From the NCBI GenBank assembly GCA_900404475.1, contig OUQQ01000205.1, forward strand, positions 1-29,858: a stretch of 29,858 nucleotides of DNA, in the 5' to 3' direction. The notes beneath the pieces were generated by a model, which was not told the DNA's origin, did not search any database, and saw only the letters and a program-made list of their open reading frames with translations. Made by a program: the position numbers and the translations under genes. This stretch comes from Spongospora subterranea (lineage: Eukaryota > Endomyxa > Phytomyxea > Plasmodiophorida > Plasmodiophoridae). Position 1 is the first letter of the stretch. Every line of letters starts with the position of its first letter. This document shows, piece by piece, positions 1-9,342 of this stretch.

Positions 1-10
1 CCCCCCCCCC
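1..10. repeat. poly-C run at the window edge
   Basis: Ten consecutive C residues form the first bases of the window. Nothing similar occurs elsewhere in it. A homopolymer exactly at an end is more often a sequencing or assembly edge than biology. Confidence 0.6.
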
Positions 11-865
11 GCTAGCTCTTCAAGTTTGCGAATTCGTTTTGGGCTTACTCCATCTATGGTGTTTAACCCTGTTTTCCCGGTTGAATCAATTTGTTAGGTA
101 TCGCTCGTTTTGCAATTATAATTGGTATTTGGCGAACTGGCGAAAATCTGATGAAGTAACATCCTTCAAAAAAGAACCGGTGTCTCAGAGCAAATTTACA
201 CGTAATTTGTAGCGATTATTGAGAAGACGAGACAATGAACTGTATAAAAGACAATTTGTCCAACATTAATCTATTGTAGAGTTCGCAAAGGTGGTTCCTT
301 ACCGAATTGAAAAAGCCACAGTCTGTATTAAAAATAGCAGTAGTAGGTTAGCAACAAACAAAAATCTTTATTTATCTCTAACCATCTAAATCGTTCGTCA
401 CTAATTGTTATTGATTTAACAAAGCACCACGATTGAAAGAAGACTGATCAAGATTTCCATGTACTTTAGCTTCAGAGTCATTGCATCAAGAGATCGATGG
501 TTGTTTCTCCTAAACACTAGAACTGTATTTTGACAGCAATAACAGGAGTTAATGCATTTCCTGAGTATTCTGATAGCCATTTTGAGATGCTCGAACAGCC
601 TCACACACAAGAAGACCTGGTTGCAACAAGGGTAAACTGATACCGTGATTGGTAGTGGAAATTTGTGTATCAATCTTGACGTAGTGAGAAGTTAACGGAG
701 AGCAGCATGAACAATCACGAGTCAAAAATTACCTTCCTCGCCACCTACACTAATAGCTAACCATTGCCCTGCCCTCACTAAGGAGAACAGAATTGCCACA
801 GACGAAATAAGGGAACATGCAAAATGCGTTTACTATTACTGCAAGCAATACGTAATTTAAACAGT
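11..865. other. no gene seen (3' flank of the ABCD transporter)
   Basis: AT-rich sequence with frequent stops in all frames. The only open frame of note, on the minus strand at 416-673, has no recognisable motif or credible splice context. The stretch lies downstream of the minus-strand ABCD gene, so it may hold that gene's 3' UTR. Confidence 0.5.
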
Positions 866-3765
866 TTACAGTCCGGGATTTGAAACCGCGCCCTGATCTG
901 GAAGAGACGCGCGACGGAAATGCTCTTGAAGATCTAGATGGCTCGCTGATTTGCTGACCTAATTACGAAAATAAGTGATAGAATCGCGACCATGAAGAGC
1001 AGAGCAAGTACCTCTCCTAGCTGCAGAGCGATTGCATCCAGCCTTTGATTGAGCTGAGGCACGTCAGACAGTTTCTTGATTATATCAGCTTTCTCTTCTT
1101 CTAATGACATCCGGTGGCTTACGTCAAGCGGAGTCAGCTAGATTGAATATGAATCAAGTCGACTGATGCTTTAACGAAAATACCTCGACACCACCATCGC
1201 CATCAAATTGACAAACATAATTATGGTATTTCCATAGTGATGGGCGGTGGGAAACAGTCATTAAAGTGATTCCTGAATGAAATGGAGATCAACATTCCAA
1301 GACAATAATTAATGAATCAACCTATGCTGACCTAACTCTGTTGCATGAGTGTACATTAAACCTTCAACATCAATGCTAACTTGAGAAGTGCATTCGTCCA
1401 GAATCGCAAAACGGGGCTTATGGTAAAACAATCTCGCCATAGCAACACGTTGCTTTTCACCACCTAAATACTGTTAATTTAATGGGCAACATTTTTTCAG
1501 AGTTGAACTAGCCTGAAAGAACGTCTTTCCAATCACGCATGCTTGCCCATCCGCCTTCTCTCTCGAGAACATATTGAAGATGAGCAAATCCCAGCAAAGA
1601 AAAAATGTCATCATCGGTAATGCCTAAGGTGGTGTGAGAACGCTGAAACGAAATTCGACTCTGCAGAACAAACCTTTTTCCCTCATTTTCAATTCGGTAT
1701 CTGGATAGATTACCTAGCATCGAATCAGAATGGCATGGAAACAATGATGAACGGAAGCAACAACCTGATCACGGAAGTTTCCCGAAGAAAGATAGGGACG
1801 CTGAGGAATATAAAACAAATCCGAAGGCAATGGGCGTCGTAGGATACCGTGACGAACCGGCCATAAACCACCCAGTATTCTAACGATTCAATGGGAAAAA
1901 TGGCCGGACATGGAAGCAGAATAACCTGAATAAAGACGATTTGCCGCATCCATTTGGCCCCGTAATGAGCGTGTGCATTCCTTTTTCAATGACCATAGTC
2001 AGGGACGTCACCAATTCATCGCCGTTTGGCGTTATGATTGGAACTTCATCAAATTCAATAGCACCACTCGAAAACTCAATGGTACCACCAGTAAAGCGCG
2101 AAAGGCCTGCTTGATTTGCTTCCGGAATTTGCTAGATACAATAATGAGCAAAACTCAAAAAAAAAATGGTCCGATGAGAACTAACTTTCACAAATACTTG
2201 ATTGTTGACATCATCCAGAGTTTCTAAAAGAGAGATAACGCGGCTAGTATAGCCAGCCAACTCTCCTGAAACCAGGTTGAGAAAAATAAACTTAAAAGTA
2301 AAATTGAGGAGCAATACCAATTTCTTTGGTGCTGCTCAATATTCTCGTGATAGCATCGGCAAGGTTTAACAAATAGCGACGATTTCTGGTATAGTCTGCA
2401 GTTCTCTCCCCGACACCTAGATTAGCCGACGACTTGGAAGACCAGAATACAGGAAGGGCGCAGATGACGAGCCCAGTAGCGCTGCGAATCAAATCAATAA
2501 CAACAACAAAAGGACGTGAGGATTCCTACCTACTAACGTATTTCAGCATAAATCCCTCAATAATGGCAAATCCGATTCTTCGAGTGATGATATCGTAGAT
2601 ATGAGCAACCAGTTGTGTGTATCTATCCAACAAAGCGCCTTTCTCGATTACTTCTCCCTGACAACAATCACGCACGTGGTGGCAGAAGTAGATCAGGTAG
2701 TACCTTATAAAAAGCGATTTCTTCAGCGTTCGTGATAAGCCGCGCATGAGCAGCTCGGTATTCACCCTCAAGACGACCTTCTTCAGCAGCAAGGCGACCG
2801 AAAGGTGGAGTAATGATGGGGAGTGATATTCCATATGCAATATAGAAGGCTCTAAAGGTAACACAGAGAATTAGAAAACAAAAATGCAACTTCAACGAGA
2901 GCCATCTACCCCATGGATGCAGGACCAATCCAGCCAACAGCAATGGCAAGCTGAGAGCCAAACAAAATCAGATCAAGAATAGGCTTGGCTAAGTTGGAGT
3001 AAAGTTCCGACAGAGAAGAGCTGAATCGTTCAATGTCAACTATAAAACTTGAACTAAGTTACAATAGAGAGCGCCAAAACGATCAAATCAACCCGTAATT
3101 AGCTGGTCAGCGTTGGTTATTCGAGAATCCAGCTGAGCCAGCTTATAATAGGTATCATTGAGAAGATATCTGAGAACCGTCAATGAATGTGAGAAATTTT
3201 ACATGTTATACCGATGACCGTACTTATCTAAGACGTGCTGAGTAAGTTCAGACCTACAATGAAGAGCGATCCTTGATTGTAGGCATCGAATAAGGGCGTT
3301 TATTGTTGTCGCCGGAAGTGCAACAAGAATCCACCATTGCAACAATAACAAGAATCTGGCTTTTTCCCCCGATACCAGTGCCTGAAAGCAATGAGAACAC
3401 GAATGCCATATCAAAAGTAAAAACTACCTGAACAATAGCACCGTCTAATCTCGCAACTAGTACTGAGACAATTGTTCGACTAAACAGGAGACCGGCCTGA
3501 ATAATAACTCTCAGTTCAATAAACGAATTGAGACGCCTTCATATTCTTACTTGTGCTGATAAAAGAGCATATGCCACTCGGTTTTTGAACACAATCTTCA
3601 TGAGAAATTTCAAAGATTTTGCAAAAACTTTGTTCATGCCGACATTTTCGGCAGCAATACGCTTCGAACCTGCGTGAGCGAGGCGACTCTTTCGCCGCTT
3701 CAACTGCTGGTACACGAGAATTGCCAGGAACGATCCGGTCCCCCCTACATGGATTACCAAAGCGT
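866..3765 (-). CDS. ABCD: ABCD-family peroxisomal half ABC transporter, about 17 exons (5' exon unresolved)
   Basis: Encodes a half-size ABC transporter of subfamily D; members homodimerise or heterodimerise in the peroxisomal membrane and import very-long-chain or branched acyl-CoAs using ATP. Order on the minus strand: first membrane segment and the GMNKVF block (3630-3760), remaining transmembrane segments, the EAA-like loop with [13 protein letters not shown] (2704-2851), the KYVSSATGL segment, then the nucleotide-binding domain: Walker [10 protein letters not shown] (about 1934-1960), [29 protein letters not shown], Walker B FAILDE (about 1394-1411) and the H-loop [10 protein letters not shown] (about 1230-1260). 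Exons (high to low): 3551-3765, 3428-3496, 3224-3381, 3093-3169, 2910-3039, 2704-2851, 2530-2657, 2318-2481, 2198-2265, 1926-2131, 1765-1879, 1674-1713, 1513-1623, 1332-1463, 1184-1272, 1012-1137, 866-958. All phases agree. This gives about 690 residues, close to family size. The first exon is uncertain: an in-frame TAA lies just upstream of 3765 with no in-frame ATG between, so a small exon around 3790-3820 is likely. ABCD1/2 versus ABCD3 type was not decided. Confidence 0.96.
1464..1512 (-). other. GC-AG intron inside the ABC signature motif
   Basis: Read on the minus strand, this intron begins GCTAGTTC and ends TATTTAG. Only this excision, between TCAG and GTGGTGAA, gives the ABC signature LSGGEKQR in phase. 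The other introns of the gene start with GT. Confidence 0.85.
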
Positions 3766-4238
3766 CTTATGAACAGCTGCATTATCTACCTAGCAAAATA
3801 CGCCTGGCATCGATGCCCATACTGTTGAAGAAAACGAAGAAGATTTTTTATGGGAATACAAGCCGTTAAGTTTTGAACATCCTCTAAGCGCGACCACTCT
3901 GCCGTATAATTGTGAGATATCGAATGAAGATGAAATAAGGGTATCTGATGTGCACTCAACTTATCCTGTGCACTGCATAGCAGGGTAGTGTAACCGGAGC
4001 CTCTGCCGCCAGACACCAGTTGCAGTAGGACACTCGTGTCTGCGTGCGTGTGTGCTTGCGGCTTGGCCACCCGAGTCACGTCTCGCTGTGCTTAACCCAA
4101 CGACTATTCCGTGACTGTATAAATAACAACTTCCGCAATACCGTTGGATTATGTGACCATCAAAGGGCACCGTCGACCACAACGCCTGACTTCATGTGAT
4201 GGGGAAACTTCCATGGCATGATGTTTTCCATAAAGTTA
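3766..4238. other. intergenic, probable 5' exon or leader of the ABCD gene
   Basis: Nothing certain. The missing ABCD start should lie near 3790-3820, where ATGs occur on the minus strand followed by possible donors and a CATAAG acceptor at 3766-3771. Minus-strand open frames over 3786-4182 have no recognisable content. Confidence 0.4.
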
Positions 4239-4240
4239 TA

Positions 4241-4262
4241 CTCCCTCCGTCCCATGAAAAGG
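4241..4262 (+). repeat. left terminal inverted repeat, Stowaway-like
   Basis: Starts CTCCCTCCGTCCCATGAAAA directly after TA. The match to the Stowaway terminal consensus is from memory. The partner repeat is not visible in the next 2 kb. Confidence 0.7.
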
Positions 4263-4607
4263 TTTGGAAAAAAACAAAATGTGCCAACGTAAGCTCATTT
4301 TTTATCAGATTTTCTTGCTCCAAGTTGCACCAGCCGCATGCGCATCTAGATGTATGAGTGCCAACCGGATTTTTTTTTAATATAGTTTGATTGCGTAATT
4401 CATGGCGAAAGATTCGATTTTGTACTTCATCCAAAAAGGACACTGAACTCGACAATAGTCCGACAAGTTAACAGCTACAGGGGTATCATTGGTAATCGTA
4501 GATAGGCAAATTGGCGTAGAATCCGACTCTAGTTTTTTTTTAAAATTTTGCGAGCAACTTCAAGTGCTACAGGGCAGTGTTAAGAAGGGCCATCCAGGAT
4601 TTACCCG

Positions 4608-5304
4608 TTGGTAGATGAGACAATCGCCATTATGGGACCTAACTCAGGATCACATTTCACATGTAGTATTGGGTGTAGACCATCGTTAACAGTGGTTGAC
4701 TCTGAGGTCGAATTGCGGAAGAAGCAGCTGAGCGATTATGAGCGCCGTGCCATTTTTGATTTTCTCAGTGTTAGAAGGAAGAATCCAGTTGTGTCAGATA
4801 AGTTGATGATATGGACCATTTCCGCCGCTGCAACAAGATTCAAAGTGAGTGAAACCTCAATCAGAAAAATTTACAATCGATGTTGCCAATCAGGGAGGTT
4901 GATACCTGATACAGCAGCTAGAAATATAGGCAGGTCAGGACGTAAGAAGGCAGTTACCTTGGATCTTGAGGCAATCATGACCATTTCGTTGACATTGCGC
5001 CGAAATATTCGCTCAACGGCGTATCACTTGAATGTTTTCAGAAAGCACGTTACATCGGCGTATAAAGGAAGGAGGATTGAAAACGCTATCAAACCCTATT
5101 TGACAGAGCGGAACAAACTTGAACGAATTCAATTCTGCGTCTCTCAGCTCGACATGAATCCATCGAACAATGATTACAGTTTTGACCTCATGATGAATGC
5201 TCTTCACATAGACGAAAAGTGGTTTTACCTGACAAAACTAACCGAAGGCACTACGTGGCGATAGGTGAAGACCCTCCTCATCGTACAGCAGCGATGAGTA
5301 AGAG
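4608..5304 (+). pseudogene. mariner-like transposase, N-terminal part, frameshifted and truncated
   Basis: The open frame 4608-5264 (218 residues) carries the layout of plant/oomycete-type mariner transposases: the N-terminal helix-turn-helix block beginning LSDYERRAIFDFL, a second DNA-binding part around GRSGRKKAVTLDLEAI, the block NAIKPYLTERNKLERIQFC, and the first catalytic Asp in ALHIDEKWFYLTK (about residues 197-209). It then stops after TTWR. In the next frame the family sequence continues with GEDPPHRTAAMSKR, so a single-base shift lies near 5262. The second and third catalytic acids of the DDD/DDE triad are missing, because similarity ends near 5304. The protein would be inactive. The GTG or ATG actually used is unknown, since residues 1-30 look unlike the family. 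Confidence 0.9.
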
Positions 5305-5657
5305 ATTATCACTTTCCTCTTCAGAAAAAGAAAACAACTAAAACTGCTCCCACAATGTTTGTTATTTGCTATTTACAATCAATCGATATTATTCTCCAAA
5401 TCTCAAGTGTGAATTCTTGATGGGCACTGGAAGCTTTTCGATATCCGCAAATGATGAAAACAGTGATCATTATCACTTTCCTTCTTCAGAAAAAGAAAAC
5501 AATTAAAACTGCTCTCACAATGTTTGTTATTTGCTATTTACAATCAATCGATATTATTCTCCAAATCTGAAGTTTTAAATTCTTGATGGGGCACTGGAAA
5601 CTGTTTCGATATCCGCACATGCTGAAAACCGTGATCATTGTCACTTTCCTTCTTCAG
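5305..5657. repeat. tandem duplication, two copies of 164 and 168 bases plus a partial third
   Basis: The copies start at ATTATCACTTTCC (5305), again at 5469, and a third start ATTGTCACTTTCC at 5637 breaks off after about 20 bases. Both full copies contain the same landmarks (TTCAGAAAAAGAAAACAA, TTTGTTATTTGCTATTTACA, TCGATATTATTCTCC, GGCACTGGAA, TCGATATCCGCA) with scattered substitutions and small indels. No credible coding frame is kept. It abuts the truncated transposase. Confidence 0.92.
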
Positions 5658-5735
5658 CAGCTGTGGCTGATAGCTCCGATATGGTCATTATTGGGTCCTT
5701 CAAAAACCTCCCTCAAAAGCAGTAATCAATTGTGA

Positions 5736-5897
5736 AAACTCAATGCTCCGCGTGAGTTTTCCAAAGGTCTTGGTGTTTTGCGTACCAAACTTATAGACAT
5801 TTTTCGTATTCGTCTGGGGAGAGATCCGCCTGTCAAAGTCACGCCATTAGAGTCAGTATGGGTCGATGATGCTTTTGAGATTCGCATCGAGTTTTAA
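5736..5897 (+). other. coding-like fragment, 53 codons, unrecognised
   Basis: A frame closed by TGA upstream and TAA at 5895-5897 reads like real protein (LGVLRTKLIDIFRIRLGR, then TPLESVWVDDAFEIRIEF). It has no ATG at its start, so it would be a terminal exon or a gene remnant. I see no upstream exon that joins it, and the flanking tandem repeat makes a remnant more likely. No family assigned. Confidence 0.35.
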
Positions 5898-6345
5898 GGA
5901 TTTATTACTGCTTTGAGGACGGTTTTTGGAAAAAGTCGACAGTTGATTCTCAAACCAAATGCCCTTAAATGTGCAAAAAGGTTCTGCGACTGGCATAAGC
6001 TTTTGATCCCCCTGGAATACAGGCATTGAGGAAAAAGTTGGAATAGAAGACGACAGCCACGTCGCCAAACAAACAAATTACATAAGATGCGCCACATTGG
6101 TGGGTGGTTGAAAGTTGACTGAAGCCTGTATTCTAGCGGGATCATGTCGAAACGGTAAAAAACACATGACGATGGTTAAAATAATAAGAACATGATCAGT
6201 ATTTGAGAGTTGAGACTGATACGGTTTGGAAACTGCGTGAGTTGGTAGGACACAGTCAGATACAGTCACATTCTCTTGTGTCCTGAGTCCTGACGGATAC
6301 ACCGAAAGGTCGCATCTGAAATAACATTTTCCGATATCCACCAAG
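5898..6345. other. intergenic, upstream of the phosphatase gene
   Basis: No gene supported. Minus-strand open frames at 5853-6344 lack motifs. The region directly before 6346 should contain the promoter of the phosphatase gene; no clear TATA box was identified. Confidence 0.4.
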
Positions 6346-7254
6346 ATGTCATCCTCGGAATCGCAATCGGATAATGATGATGAGGCGCCTGGACTCTTCG
6401 GTCAAATCCTTCCTTATCTCTACATCGGTGATGCAGCTGCGGCCTGCGATACCGCCCAGTGCAAGGAGTTCGGTTAGTGTCTTTATGACTGCCCGGGATC
6501 TTTTGGTAATTTGTAGTGGACGAAATGCAGGAATTACCCGAGCTGTGAATTGCAGCAGCCTGGATGTCGAATTCGATCAGGCTATTGTCTCGTCTTACTC
6601 GTCCTACACTGCTTTGCCAATTGCCGAGGTGCAGATCCCTTACCATGATTAAAATAAGGTTTCAGCTGAAAATGTTACTGTAGGCCATTGACGAAGACAT
6701 TGAGAAATATTTTGATGAGGCATATGAAGCTATTATTACAGCCAAAAACCAGGTCAGCGAATCTGAATAGAAAGTTTTTTGCCGTCGTCTAACTTTTTGA
6801 AAGGAGACGAAAGTGCTGGTGTTTTGTGAGGATGGATGTGGCCGAGTAAGTCGGCATATGCGTATGATTCTTTCATAGTTGGTGTTTACCGACTCTTTAT
6901 AGTCGGCCTGTATTGTCATAGCCTATATGATGATGGCAAGTGAAAAACAAAACAAAAAGCTTCCTCTGTCCATGGCATTGAAGCATCTCGACAGCAAATG
7001 GGAACATTCGAACATTAATGCTGGCTTCCTGTCGAAGCTTGTCGCTTTGGAGAAACAACTTTACGGCGAAGTAATTTACACTGCGTTTTTTCAATGACCC
7101 GGCGTACCAATTATGAATTTTGAAACTCTAGGTTAGCATTCGCCTTGCAGGGAAAGGAGAAAAACATAGTGGCGGCGGTCGAGGTGGCGGCTCATCAAGA
7201 GGCCGAGGTGGTTCTGGCCGTGGACGCGGCGATAAGCGCAAACGCGGAAAATAA
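6346..7254 (+). CDS. dual-specificity phosphatase with a C-terminal RGG tail
   Basis: Predicted to hydrolyse phosphoester bonds by the Cys-dependent mechanism of the dual-specificity phosphatase (DSP) family. Exons: 6346-6472, 6531-about 6649, 6684-6752, 6804-6845, 6903-7070, 7132-7254, about 215 residues. Domain order: acidic start (SDNDDEAP), ILPYLYIGDAAAA, FGITRAVNCSS, the general-acid region VQIPYHD (Asp about 82), DIEKYFDEAYEAI, the P-loop FCEDGCGRS (Cys about 113, C-x5-R intact), AYMMMAS, and NAGFLSKLVALEKQL, all in standard DSP order. The usual Ser before the P-loop Arg is Gly here. The last exon replaces the usual end with a GRGGG/RGRGG-rich basic tail ending KRKRGK, suggesting RNA binding or nuclear location (inference). 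Intron 2 has no canonical donor that keeps the general acid; an in-frame TAA lies at 6650-6652. The stop is 86 bases from the stop of MYCBP on the other strand. Substrate unknown. Confidence 0.85.
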
Positions 7255-7292
7255 AGAGATTACGCAAGCACCAATATTACCAATGCAGAAAA

Positions 7293-7298
7293 AATAAA
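7293..7298 (+). promoter_or_regulatory. AATAAA polyadenylation signal of the phosphatase gene
   Basis: AATAAA lies about 40 bases after the TAA stop. Its transcript end would fall close to or inside the antisense MYCBP 3' end. Confidence 0.6.
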
Positions 7299-7340
7299 AA
7301 TGTATATCTCATTGACGGACATACACGAAAAGGTTCAGAT

Positions 7341-7778
7341 TTAGTTCTCTGGTTTCACATTTTGTCCTGGCACCCCGTTGTTCAGTGACTCGATTTTCGT
7401 TGTCATCTCGGCTATTGTCTTATTTAATTGTCCAATCTCGTCTCGCTGGCGCTCACATGTCTTCCGGAGTTCATCAATGTCAACGCCGATCGGCGCACCT
7501 AGATACTCTTTAATGAAATCGATGGCGTTTTCAGCTGGCGGCCTTTCTTGAGCCTAAGAAATAAGTTGCGGTCATTAAGCGAAAAAACCGATAATGTAAA
7601 GGCCTATGTACCTCGTAAAGAGCAACTAGAACTTTAGTCAGAGCGTCAATCACGCCGCTTTTTTCGAGATATTCCTGGAATTGCTCCTTTTTAGACTCAG
7701 CCGTCTGACAGACGATCAGGTTGCAATGAAGGACACAAAAACACGAAAGTGAACCTGTAAGTTCAACGATGAGTTCAT
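7341..7778 (-). CDS. MYCBP: MYCBP (AMY-1) homologue, three exons
   Basis: A small helical adaptor; in animals AMY-1 binds c-Myc and A-kinase anchoring proteins and is found in mitochondria, nucleus and flagella. Exons 7755-7778, 7612-7704 and 7341-7553 with GT-AG introns of 50 and 58 bases give 109 residues (human protein about 103). The diagnostic block ESKKEQFQEYLEKSGVIDAL followed by TKVLVALYE (residues 11-39) is nearly identical to the family. It is followed by the conserved AIDFIKEYLGAP and a C-terminal coiled coil (DELRKTCERQRDEIGQLNK...). I chose the ATG at 7778 because it gives MNSSLNLQ in phase with exon 2. Convergent with the phosphatase gene; divergent from the 331-residue gene, with 568 bases between starts. 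Confidence 0.94.
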
Positions 7779-8346
7779 CACTCAATTCTCAGCTTATGTT
7801 TGGTGGCAACAGGCTTGAACGCACCCGACGAACGATTGGGCAAACGACTGAAACCGGCACTAACTACCAAATATACACTGGGTATTAACCAAAACTGTAG
7901 AATTATTGCGCAACAGCTCACTGGGCTGCGCAAATCAGGTACAGACGTACAGTATGTAGTATGTACAGCGCTACCATGGTCCTGATGATGCTGCGAATTT
8001 CATGGTTTCTCTCTGATTCTGGGGCAAATTCTGCGATGACACCGACAAATATGTTTACTTTATTGATTTATTTTTTCTAAACGGTGAGCTATATCGCGGT
8101 TAACCAATAAACAGAGTTGATGATTGTCTGTTTCGCATTGATTCACAGTAGTGAATCCTGACGATTATGAAAGGATCACCGTTCCCACATCAGACTTGCA
8201 ATAGCCAGTCTCTCGAACCGATAGCGAATTGAATGTGTAGGTGTTTCAATAAACGGTAACGGGGCAGGTCAAGATAGTCCGTGACGGGGAACACAATGAG
8301 AGTTGAGATCGTCCGCCGGGCACTGTGGCAATAGATTGGGAGAAGG
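7779..8346. other. divergent intergenic region between MYCBP and the 331-residue gene
   Basis: No gene supported. It separates two divergently read genes and so probably contains both promoters. A short plus-strand open frame at 7800-7985 has no recognisable content. Confidence 0.5.
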
Positions 8347-9342
8347 ATGACGGCAGCCCCTGCCTCGGAAGGCGTCGCATCATCGCCCATTACCATCCTT
8401 CCGGCGTTGATCGATTTTATCCGCCGCAATATCGTCACGCTGTCTGACGCTCCTGTTCTTTATTCCTTTCCCAGACCCGATCTCACGGTGTTCCTTCCTC
8501 CCGGGTTTGATGCAAAATCGTTAGAACCGGCACCGGAACCAGTGACATGTATTCATGCTGCTTGCCAAGAAGTTTTGAACAAACTCTGTGAATTATCGAC
8601 GCTGGCCTCAAATCCCTTGGCGGTGTTTTCATTGGCCTCTTCAATCGATATCTTTTGCCACTGCATCCGCTCTTCACGGTTCTTGGCCCCGTCGCTCTTA
8701 CAAACACTGATTGATGACGAAACATCACCAGTACTTCTATCTTTGACGCATTGTCTTCAAGCCCTGGCCAAGAAAGATCAATCTTCTGCCATAGGTCATA
8801 TACAGAAAATTCAAGCACTTCACATTTTTCAAGCCGAAGTCGTATTCACAATGACTGATATCGCCAGACAAAAGGTTCGCAAATACCTATACCTAATGCA
8901 GAGGACAATCGTTCGACGACGATCAGAGAAATTTCAAGATGGCGAATATTCGTCTCTTTGTTTAGCATGGTCACCATCGCTCGCCGCCTTAATCGAAACT
9001 GCCACTCAGATTTTGTCCTATCTGCATGCATTTATCTGCAATCGTTATGAACCGGATGATAATGAACCGTTATTTATGGCCAACGCGTGTTTACTGTCAG
9101 GTCATACAACCACGGCCGCGCAAGACCTCGTATTTTCTACGACAATGACAGAAGCTCGCCGCTCACTCACCTGTTTCTGGGTGTCTTGTAAAGCGTTGAT
9201 CGACTTGTTGGCTGGGGAAGAGCAGTTTGGCGACGAGCCACTTCTGCAATCTACACGTGGTACAGGTCGTCAGATTGTGTTCCATCACTTGAAGAAGCTG
9301 CAACAGGCGCGAAACAAAATTAGGGAGGAGTTCCGAAGCTGA
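8347..9342 (+). CDS. intronless 331-residue helical protein, unrecognised
   Basis: A complete ATG-to-TGA frame, with codon use and amino-acid content typical of a real protein. No signal peptide or transmembrane helix is obvious. The N-terminal 60 residues are Pro-rich (FPRPDLTVFLPPGF). The rest is predicted largely alpha-helical with many Leu/Ala and several Cys (DIFCHCIRSS, LTHCLQALAKK, LTCFWVSCKALIDLL) and ends in a basic amphipathic helix (HHLKKLQQARNKIREEF). That composition suits a helical-repeat or scaffold subunit, but I recognise no family. It is notable for lacking introns while its conserved neighbours have several. The start is supported by absence of an earlier in-frame ATG after the preceding stop. 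Confidence 0.8.
   Translation: MTAAPASEGVASSPITILPALIDFIRRNIVTLSDAPVLYSFPRPDLTVFLPPGFDAKSLEPAPEPVTCIHAACQEVLNKLCELSTLASNPLAVFSLASSIDIFCHCIRSSRFLAPSLLQTLIDDETSPVLLSLTHCLQALAKKDQSSAIGHIQKIQALHIFQAEVVFTMTDIARQKVRKYLYLMQRTIVRRRSEKFQDGEYSSLCLAWSPSLAALIETATQILSYLHAFICNRYEPDDNEPLFMANACLLSGHTTTAAQDLVFSTTMTEARRSLTCFWVSCKALIDLLAGEEQFGDEPLLQSTRGTGRQIVFHHLKKLQQARNKIREEFRS

Larger units (their letters stand above)
4239..5304 (+). mobile_element. decayed Tc1/mariner element, Stowaway (plant/oomycete mariner-like) type, 5' end only
   Basis: The element appears to start after a TA dinucleotide (4239-4240, the mariner target) with CTCCCTCCGTCCCATGAAAA, which closely resembles the CTCCCTCCGT terminus of Stowaway and related mariner-like elements. 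A 340-base leader and then a transposase frame follow. I could not find a matching inverted terminus downstream, so the right end is lost, truncated close to the point where the 5305-5657 duplication begins. Confidence 0.75.

Noticed and set aside
416..673. Minus-strand open frame of 85 codons
   Set aside because: Low-complexity, Cys/Leu-rich, no motif, lies in the 3' flank of the ABCD gene; chance is sufficient.
1643..1673. A 31-base intron in the ABCD gene
   Set aside because: It breaks the reading phase. Using the acceptor CCACCTTAG gives a 50-base intron (1624-1673) and the correct family sequence MREKGITDDD.
2482..2537. Donor GTTAGT at 2537 for this ABCD intron
   Set aside because: The phase is wrong and it loses the conserved KYVxSA block. 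The donor GTAGGA at 2529 restores KYVSSATGL.
3772..3789. 24-base intron at the ABCD 5' end joining a MGIDARRILL exon
   Set aside because: It fits in phase, but every other intron in the window is at least 46 bases, so I leave the start unresolved.
6266..6646. 126-codon minus-strand frame
   Set aside because: It is the complement of the phosphatase exons 1-2 and starts without ATG support.
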